The notes under the pieces were generated by a model. The model saw only the letters and a list, made by a program, of their open reading frames with translations. It searched no databases and was not told the DNA's origin. From contig DATAYF010000171.1 of assembly GCA_036272735.1 (NCBI GenBank), positions 1 through 10,400 of the forward strand: a stretch of 10,400 nucleotides of DNA. Direction: 5' to 3'. The DNA is from DATAYF01 sp036272735. Lineage in GTDB: Bacteria; Chloroflexota; Ktedonobacteria; Ktedonobacterales; Ktedonobacteraceae. Numbering within the stretch: the first letter of the stretch is position 1; the number at the start of each line of letters is the position of its first letter. Shown here piece by piece: positions 6,020-10,400 of the stretch. A program made the translations under genes and the position numbers.

Positions 6020-6439
6020 CTATAGGAATCTGCTGAGCAGTGGCCACAGGTGGGGCAAGAATACGCATACGCCTATGATAATAGAGAGCATGGCGCTGAG
6101 TAACACTGCCCCGGCCGCGACATCTTTGGCGATTTTGGCGAGTGGGTGGTATTCGGGTGATGCCAGGTTAACGCATAGCTCAATGACCGTATTAAACATT
6201 TCGGCGGTGAAAACACCTGTGATCGCTACAAATAGGATCGCGAATTCCACGGCCGAAAGGCGCAAAAATATGGCGAGTAGGATCACGATAATCGCAATGG
6301 CGACATGGACACGAACGTTACGCTGCGTACGGAGCGCGTACCAGAGACCAGCAAAGGCGTACCCGAAGCCGGCGATAAATTTGGCGATTTCACTTTGTGG
6401 CGCGGCTGGTGGAGGCGGAGGGCCGAATGGTTGAGTCAT
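6020..6439 (-). CDS. dgkA: Diacylglycerol kinase / undecaprenol kinase family protein
   Basis: 139 aa small integral membrane kinase with three hydrophobic helices (about 46-62, 66-86, 108-128). In Gram-positive-type bacteria the family phosphorylates undecaprenol for cell-wall lipid carrier recycling. In E. coli it phosphorylates diacylglycerol. The signature EMFNTVIELCVNLASPEYHP (80-99) and LAKIAKDVAAGAVLL (100-114) are clear, as is RTQRNVRVH (37-45). Two substitutions stand out. Q39 replaces the usual metal-ligand Glu of the ERN segment, a change I believe is frequent in related phyla. N91 replaces the highly conserved Asp of VDL. A proline-rich cytoplasmic N-terminus (5-13) is extra. It lies 8 bp downstream of ybeY, a classic pairing, and shares its promoter. 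Undecaprenol is the more likely substrate by context. Confidence 0.9.
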   Translation of the reverse strand: MTQPFGPPPPPAAPQSEIAKFIAGFGYAFAGLWYALRTQRNVRVHVAIAIIVILLAIFLRLSAVEFAILFVAITGVFTAEMFNTVIELCVNLASPEYHPLAKIAKDVAAGAVLLSAMLSIIIGVCVFLPHLWPLLSRFL

Positions 6440-6447
6440 GGACGCGT

Positions 6448-7017
6448 TTACGCCTTTTGCCCTACAGCGCGTAGGGCGGCTTCTTGCGTAGCCACCATCG
6501 CCTGGTAGCCAGCTTCGGTATGGTCATCGTAGCCAACAAGATGCAAGACGCCGTGTGAAAGCAGGTAAAATAGTTCATAGATAGCTGAATGGCCAGCCTG
6601 CTCTGCTTGTCGCTCAATGGTCGGCCAGGATATCACGATATCTCCCAGGTTGGTGACCATACCAGGAGGCGTAACAAACTCTGGCTGTTCTTCGCTAACT
6701 GCCTGCTCGCCTGCTTCACTTTCTTGCGGGGTCCATAGCTGATCGGCCGGAGCTTGCACTAGTGGTGCATTGAGCAATGGAAAAGAAAGTACATCAGTTG
6801 GCTTGTCCTGCTGGCGGTATTGCTGGTTCATTTCGCGGATGCCTTCGTCGTCCGTAATCAGCACGGTCAGCATAATCTGTTGGGCGATACCAGCCAGGTG
6901 CAGCGTCTGTAGTACAACATTGTCTAAATTTACTGTTGAGAGCATGTTTTCTACAGCCTGATTTTGCTGCTCATCGCTAATGGTAATGTAGAGTTCAATG
7001 AGAGGGTGTTCTTGCAT
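6448..7017 (-). CDS. ybeY: Endoribonuclease YbeY (rRNA maturation factor)
   Basis: 189 aa, slightly longer than the usual 150-170. YbeY is a zinc-dependent RNase involved in 16S rRNA 3'-end maturation and ribosome quality control. The core is visible as KPTDVLSFPL (72-81), LGDIVIS (124-130) and the metal-binding HGVLHLVGYDDH (155-166). The usual spacing is H-x3-H-x5-H. Here an extra D pushes the third His one place along (H155, H159, H166), a variant I believe occurs in other phyla. Between DVLSFPL and GDIVIS is an acidic, Pro/Glu-rich insert of roughly 30 extra residues (about 85-120), a probable surface loop. The ATG is supported by AGGAG about 9 bp upstream. It is the first gene of a two-gene unit with dgkA. 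Confidence 0.93.
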   Translation of the reverse strand: MQEHPLIELYITISDEQQNQAVENMLSTVNLDNVVLQTLHLAGIAQQIMLTVLITDDEGIREMNQQYRQQDKPTDVLSFPLLNAPLVQAPADQLWTPQESEAGEQAVSEEQPEFVTPPGMVTNLGDIVISWPTIERQAEQAGHSAIYELFYLLSHGVLHLVGYDDHTEAGYQAMVATQEAALRAVGQKA

Positions 7018-7030
7018 AGCTCTGTTCTCC

Positions 7031-7050
7031 TGATGCGCTAAGATGCGCCA
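7031..7050 (-). repeat. 10-bp near-tandem repeat at the ybeY transcription start
   Basis: TGATGCGCTA (7031-7040) and AGATGCGCCA (7041-7050) share GATGCGC at an exact 10-bp period, one helical turn. The repeat covers the predicted start and early leader of ybeY-dgkA. It could be a binding site for a regulator. This is inferred from position only. Confidence 0.4.
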
Positions 7051-7054
7051 GAAA

Positions 7055-7083
7055 ATTATAGTGTAGGTCTATCCTGGTGTCAA
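7055..7083 (-). promoter_or_regulatory. Perfect consensus promoter of ybeY-dgkA
   Basis: On the minus strand TTGACA (7083-7078), a 17-bp spacer and TATAAT (7060-7055) match the sigma-70 consensus in all 12 bases with optimal spacing. The predicted start is near 7048, giving a leader of about 30 nt. Confidence 0.88.
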
Positions 7084-7134
7084 GAAACGTCGAGATCATC
7101 GAAGCGAAGGAGCCCTTGATTGTAGGACTAAATT

Positions 7135-8217
7135 ATGGGAGAAAAAAAGTATTCTGAGCGCCTGGGGATGATTGCTGATACGCAGTTCCAGGCAGCCCTT
7201 GATCGTTTCCATTTAGGTCGTCTTGTTCAGGCAGAACCTGTTCCCTTTGGTCTGTTTGGTCAAAACGTTTTTGTAAGCAGTACCAATGGGGAGTATGTTT
7301 TGCGCGGCCAGCCACATTTCTCGTGGCAGTTTCCTACCGAGCAATTTTATACGCGCCTACTCCACGAGCGTACACACGTTCCCGTACCCTGGCCCTATCT
7401 CATCGATCCTACCTCTGATATCTTTGGCTGGAACTTCGTCATCATGCCACGTATGCCCGGCTTCCAATTAGCCGATGAGCAGGCCACAAAGCAGTTAGGG
7501 AGTGCAGACAGGCGAGGAATTGCTCAGGCACTCGGTGAGAATCTGGTACATATGCAAGAAGTTACCTGGCCCATTGCTGGTCGTTACAATGCGGTCACTG
7601 ACGCTGTTGAGCCGTTTGAACTGGCACAGGAACTCGCCTGGCCTTTTCCGGTAGAATCTGATACCCGGCTAGCAAGCATGACCTTAACCACCATTTCCTA
7701 TAGTGAACGGGTAAAAGCTTGCCTTCGCCACCATCTTACTCGTGCGTACGAATACAACTCGACAGCAACCACGTTAGCTGACATATCCTGGGTAGAGGAA
7801 CTTATCGTCGATGCAGAGGACGCGCTCAATGAGCAGTTTGAGCCATGCTTGCTCATGGAAGACTACAAAGAGGGAAATCTCGTCGTCATGCAAGATGGTG
7901 AGAGATGGCAGGTCAGCGGCGTGTTCGACCTGATGGAAGCTCATTTTGGTGATGGTGAGGCAGACCTTTCACGCCCGATAGGTGAGTATCTCAACGAGGA
8001 CTCGCAGTTAGCGAGCGAGTTCTTTGCTGCATACCGGAAACACAAAGCGCTTCGCCCAGAATTTGCCAGGCGTTTCCCTATCTACATGTTGCTTGATCGT
8101 GTCATTCTGTGGGCATTCTTTCAGCGCCAGGGTTGGTGTTGGTGGGATGAACACTGGACGTTTCGCGATTGGGCCAGTCAATACATCTCACCTAACGTCA
8201 TTTTCGACCAGCTTTGA
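7135..8217 (+). CDS. Aminoglycoside-phosphotransferase-fold kinase (APH family)
   Basis: 360 aa, one APH/choline-kinase-like domain. The family phosphorylates small molecules such as aminoglycosides, macrolides, homoserine or sugars, using ATP. The N-lobe strand EYVLRGQP (53-60) and helix EQFYTRLLHE (69-78) precede the hinge FVIMPRMPGF (101-110). The catalytic loop reads LLMEDYKEGN (239-248), so D243 and N248 are kept but the HGD triplet has become MED. The metal-binding Asp is D265 in GVFDLMEA (262-269), with D277 following. The C-terminus is Trp-rich (about 334-346). The ATG has TAGGA about 8 bp upstream. It is divergent from ybeY and 62 bp before a methyltransferase on the same strand. It may act on an antibiotic or metabolite; the substrate cannot be assigned. 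Confidence 0.82.
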   Translation: MGEKKYSERLGMIADTQFQAALDRFHLGRLVQAEPVPFGLFGQNVFVSSTNGEYVLRGQPHFSWQFPTEQFYTRLLHERTHVPVPWPYLIDPTSDIFGWNFVIMPRMPGFQLADEQATKQLGSADRRGIAQALGENLVHMQEVTWPIAGRYNAVTDAVEPFELAQELAWPFPVESDTRLASMTLTTISYSERVKACLRHHLTRAYEYNSTATTLADISWVEELIVDAEDALNEQFEPCLLMEDYKEGNLVVMQDGERWQVSGVFDLMEAHFGDGEADLSRPIGEYLNEDSQLASEFFAAYRKHKALRPEFARRFPIYMLLDRVILWAFFQRQGWCWWDEHWTFRDWASQYISPNVIFDQL

Positions 8218-8279
8218 TATTTAGCAAGGTAGATCAGGAAAACATGGCGCATTCTGAAGAGAAATGAGAGAAGATTTCA

Positions 8280-9068
8280 ATGGAGCCGAAACCCGGTCAT
8301 CTTGGTCTGAAGTATGCGGAACAATTCAAGGATGCAAGCATTGTTTCGGTCTATCACTATCGACCGCCTTACCCAGATGAGGCTATTCGCAAGCTCCTTG
8401 CCCTGATCGTTGACGAACCACGTACCATCCTCGATGTTGGTTGTGCGACTGGTGATCTTGCACGCCACCTGGTGAAAGAGGTTGAGCGTGTGGACGCGGT
8501 TGACTTTTCCCAGGCTATGATTGCAAAAGGAAAAGCACTGCCAAATGGCGACCATGCTCGCCTCAACTGGATAGATGGACGTGTGGAGGAGGTCGATTTG
8601 CAGCCTCCCTATGCGCTGATCACCGCTGGGGAGAGCCTCCATTGGATGGAATGGGATACCGTTTTACCCATATTTCAGCGCATATTGACGCCGCGTGGCT
8701 ATCTCGCTATTGCCGGGCGCGGAACCGAACGCAATCCCTGGGATGAAGCTCTTCAAGCACTCATTAATCGCTTCTCCACCAATCGAGAGTATCGCCCATA
8801 CAATCTCGTCGAGGAATTGGAGCAGCGTCACCTTTTCCAGCAACAGGGAGTCATCCAGACACACCCGATCCCGTTCGTGCAATCTGGCGAGGAGTATATT
8901 CGCTCCATTCATTCACGAAATGGCTTCTCGCGGGAGCGTATGGGGGAGGAAGCAGCGGGTGCCTTCGATGAGGAAGTCCGTAAAATGCTGGCTCCTTTTC
9001 TTCGGGGTGGATTGCTTCCTCAGTCTGTGGTGAGCCAGGTGGCATGGGGCAAACCTCAAGCAATGTAG
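8280..9068 (+). CDS. Class I SAM-dependent methyltransferase
   Basis: 262 aa. A Rossmann methyltransferase domain (about 45-150) of the Methyltransf_11/25 type: motif I ILDVGCATGDLARHL (50-64), acidic ribose-binding D75 in VDAVDFSQAM (71-80), D99 near the adenine site, SLHWM (119-123) and LTPRGYLAIAG (136-146). The N-terminal YRPPYPDEAI (27-36) is common in this group of small-molecule methylases. The C-terminal 110 residues carry no recognisable motif and probably form the substrate lid. GAGAGAAG lies a few bases before the ATG. It follows the APH-type kinase by 62 bp with no terminator between, so the two are probably cotranscribed. Such a pair could modify one compound, but that is speculation. 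The substrate is unknown. Confidence 0.85.
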   Translation: MEPKPGHLGLKYAEQFKDASIVSVYHYRPPYPDEAIRKLLALIVDEPRTILDVGCATGDLARHLVKEVERVDAVDFSQAMIAKGKALPNGDHARLNWIDGRVEEVDLQPPYALITAGESLHWMEWDTVLPIFQRILTPRGYLAIAGRGTERNPWDEALQALINRFSTNREYRPYNLVEELEQRHLFQQQGVIQTHPIPFVQSGEEYIRSIHSRNGFSRERMGEEAAGAFDEEVRKMLAPFLRGGLLPQSVVSQVAWGKPQAM

Positions 9069-9080
9069 TTTGTACGTTTG

Positions 9081-9114
9081 TAGAGGTGCATAGTTTACTT
9101 ATTATGCACCTCTA
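9081..9114. terminator. 12-bp perfect stem-loop between convergent genes
   Basis: TAGAGGTGCATA (9081-9092) pairs perfectly with TATGCACCTCTA (9103-9114) around a 10-nt loop. It lies between the stops of the methyltransferase (9068) and the sugar-nucleotide enzyme (9147). Neither side has a T tract, so it is more likely a shared bidirectional 3' hairpin than a canonical terminator. Confidence 0.6.
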
Positions 9115-9146
9115 TCCCAAGCCGTTACGATTGCAATGTTTTGCGG

Positions 9147-10115
9147 CTAGACTGGAGCCGATACCTGTGCGATGCGTTGCGTATACCATGCGATGCTGTG
9201 TCGCAGACCATCCTCCATGCTTACTTTGGGTTCCCAGCCTAAAATGTGTTTGGCTTTATTGATATTGGGGCGGCGGCGTTCCGGGTCGTCGACGCGGCTG
9301 GGCTCAAAAATAATGTGCGGTTGCCCATTGATATCCAGGGATGCATTGCAGAGACCAACGATGGTTTGTGCGAACTCAAGCACGGTGCGCTCTTCTGTGT
9401 TACCCAGGTTAAAGACCTCACCAGTCGTGTGTGGCTTGAACATAGCACGGAGCAAACCTTCTACCAGGTCGCTAACGTAACAGATGCTGCGTGTCTTGCT
9501 GCCATCGCCATAGATGGTAATAGGTTCGTTTTTGAGCGCTTGTACGATGAAGTTTGGAATCATGCGTCCGTCATTCATCTGATTTTTCGGCCCATAAGTA
9601 TTGAAGATGCGTACGATACGCACATCCGTTGCATATTGTCGATAATACTCCATGGTGAGCGTCTCGCCCAGGCGTTTGCTCTCGTCATAGCAAGCGCGAG
9701 GCCCAATCGAATTGACGTTGCCCCAATATTCTTCGGTTTGCGGGTGAACGAGGGGATCGCCGTAAATTTCGGATGTTGACGAGACGAGGAATTTCGCGTG
9801 TTGCTGACGAGCCATTTTAAGCATGCGGTGCGTTCCCTGGCTATTGACAAGAATGGTCTCCAAAGGATGTTCCATATAGCCGATAGGGCTGGCAGGGCTG
9901 GCGAGGTGAAAAATAGCGTCTGCTTCAGCATCAAATGGCTGGGTAACGTCGTGTTCTAAGAAGAGAAAATGAGGATGCTGTAAAAATTCCGCAATATTTT
10001 CGCGCGACCCTGTGAGAAGACTATCAACGCATAACACGTCGTGACCATCTTCAAGCAGGCGACCACAAAGATTTGATCCAATAAAACCTGCGCCACCGGT
10101 AACAATAATTTTCAA
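9147..10115 (-). CDS. UDP-glucuronate decarboxylase-type SDR (UDP-xylose synthase-like)
   Basis: 322 aa extended short-chain dehydrogenase. UDP-glucuronate decarboxylase converts UDP-glucuronate to UDP-xylose with bound NAD, feeding polysaccharide synthesis. Numbering from the chosen start, GGAGFIGSNL (7-16) is the NAD-binding loop and HLASPASP (70-77) is typical of the family. SSTSEIYGDP (112-121) holds the catalytic Ser/Thr-Glu region, YDESK (143-147) is the Tyr-Lys pair, and SRVDDPERRRPNI (273-285) is the sugar-binding end signature. The start is TTG at 10115, because GGAGG lies 9 bp before it. An earlier in-frame TTG at 10133 would place that site inside the coding region. GDP-mannose or dTDP-glucose dehydratases and UDP-glucose 4-epimerases are related, but SRVDDPERRRP favours the decarboxylase. 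Confidence 0.85.
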   Translation of the reverse strand: MKIIVTGGAGFIGSNLCGRLLEDGHDVLCVDSLLTGSRENIAEFLQHPHFLFLEHDVTQPFDAEADAIFHLASPASPIGYMEHPLETILVNSQGTHRMLKMARQQHAKFLVSSTSEIYGDPLVHPQTEEYWGNVNSIGPRACYDESKRLGETLTMEYYRQYATDVRIVRIFNTYGPKNQMNDGRMIPNFIVQALKNEPITIYGDGSKTRSICYVSDLVEGLLRAMFKPHTTGEVFNLGNTEERTVLEFAQTIVGLCNASLDINGQPHIIFEPSRVDDPERRRPNINKAKHILGWEPKVSMEDGLRHSIAWYTQRIAQVSAPV

Positions 10116-10331
10116 GGAAATAAACCTCCACAATAAGAGCGTGTTCTTGATCGTTGGTTTTTTTCAACGTACTCTTATGGCAAGACGAACCATGAATAGC
10201 ATGGTAACAATTAGTAGCTATCATGGGAGCAAACGGTAGCACAAGCACAATACCGACTTATAAAATAATATTGAGGATCGATCTGAATAGCGTCCGGCTC
10301 AAGAGCAGATTTGGGGCGTGGCAAACATACC
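10116..10331 (-). other. Intergenic region upstream of the sugar-nucleotide gene
   Basis: 216 bp without a convincing gene. It holds the leader hairpins, the Shine-Dalgarno sequence of the decarboxylase-type gene and an AT-rich patch around 10257-10272. I could not find a pair of -35 and -10 boxes with good spacing, so the promoter is not assigned. Confidence 0.45.
10133..10178 (-). promoter_or_regulatory. Structured leader before the sugar-nucleotide gene
   Basis: Outer arms ATAAGAG (10133-10139) and CTCTTAT (10172-10178) enclose inner arms CGTTG (10152-10156) and CAACG (10165-10169). In the minus-strand RNA the 3' outer arm ends directly before the GTGGAGG ribosome-binding site. The fold could affect access of ribosomes to the TTG start. 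A further 6-bp-stem hairpin, ACCATG/CATGGT, lies at 10189-10205. Confidence 0.35.
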
Positions 10332-10354
10332 CTATTGTTGGATGGCATGTTTGC
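10321..10354 (-). terminator. 8-bp stem-loop over the end of the right-edge gene
   Basis: GCAAACAT (10321-10328) pairs perfectly with ATGTTTGC (10347-10354) around 18 nt. It overlaps the putative stop at 10332. No T tract follows on the minus strand, so the terminator role is weak. Confidence 0.35.
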
Positions 10355-10400
10355 GTTTCCAGCGTTGATAGAGCGCCTCGTCTCCCCAACTGAGGAAGCC
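10332..10400 (-). CDS. C-terminal fragment of an unidentified protein (runs off the window)
   Basis: The last 22 codons of a minus-strand frame enter from the right edge and end in TAG (10334-10332). The tail reads SWGDEALYQRWKRKHAIQQ, rich in Trp, Arg and Lys, a plausible basic C-terminus. Only this much is visible, so neither family nor function can be named. A competing plus-strand frame starting with ATG at 10347 is also open to the window end, so this call needs flanking sequence. Confidence 0.4.
   Translation of the reverse strand, partial: GFLSWGDEALYQRWKRKHAIQQ

Noticed and set aside
8244..8267. Seven-codon upstream frame (ATG to TGA) before the methyltransferase, with AGGA 4 bp ahead
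   Set aside because: It could be a leader peptide, but it shows no regulatory codon run or attenuator stem, so chance is the simpler explanation.
9246..9779. Long plus-strand open frame opposite the sugar-nucleotide gene
   Set aside because: It is antisense to a clearly conserved SDR enzyme and has no family-like motifs, so it is a shadow frame.
10347..10400. Plus-strand frame from ATG 10347 open to the window end
   Set aside because: It competes with the minus-strand fragment. The start sits in a stem-loop and its ribosome-binding site (GGATGG) is too close, so I favour the minus-strand tail, with low certainty.
1..10400. CRISPR array, tRNA, riboswitch or toxin-antitoxin pair
   Set aside because: I saw no regularly spaced repeats, cloverleaf, conserved aptamer or small paired open frames of that kind by reading. 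A tRNAscan or Rfam search was not possible.

Overview
The window is about 10.4 kb of ordinary, gene-dense bacterial chromosome of medium base composition, about half G+C by eye. TTG and GTG starts occur beside strong Shine-Dalgarno sequences, and there are consensus sigma-70-type promoters. Several traits suggest a Gram-positive-like or Chloroflexota lineage, possibly Ktedonobacteria: a ybeY-dgkA pair, a LipM/LplA-type lipoylation protein, an EF-P with a PGNW loop, and a HEAT-like orphan protein. This taxonomic guess rests on protein flavour only and is an inference. I see no rRNA, tRNA, CRISPR array, intact insertion sequence or prophage gene.

Left part (1-3063): a 56-bp near-perfect palindrome opens the window. 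Three genes follow on the minus strand, read right to left: a MerR-family regulator (2972-2499), an MFS exporter of the EntS/DHA3 type (2287-1001) and a lipoate/octanoyl transferase-like protein (1008-232). The exporter stop and the transferase start overlap by 8 bp. A rho-independent terminator (114-153) closes the unit. A nested inverted repeat just downstream of a -35-like box in front of the exporter looks like the MerR operator. merR has its own strong promoter with a TTAACGTTAA palindrome in the spacer.

Middle (3248-6006, plus strand): an orphan HEAT-like helical repeat protein is followed by two strong hairpins. Next come a THUMP-domain RNA methyltransferase of the Trm14/TrmN type and elongation factor P. 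The last two both serve translation. EF-P has asparagine at the usual site of lysine or arginine modification.

Right of centre (6020-7083, minus strand): ybeY and a DgkA/undecaprenol-kinase-type gene lie 8 bp apart behind a perfect TTGACA-17-TATAAT promoter. The DgkA-type gene converges on efp with a 13-bp gap. Divergent from ybeY is a plus-strand pair: an aminoglycoside-phosphotransferase-fold kinase with an altered HGD motif, then a class I SAM methyltransferase.

Right end (9081-10400): a 12-bp-stem hairpin separates the methyltransferase from a convergent UDP-glucuronate-decarboxylase-type nucleotide-sugar enzyme. Behind it lies the probable tail of another minus-strand gene. I did not find a clear, wholly new multi-gene system. 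The best candidates for a second look are the MerR-exporter-lipoyl-transferase unit, the terminal palindrome and the EF-P loop.
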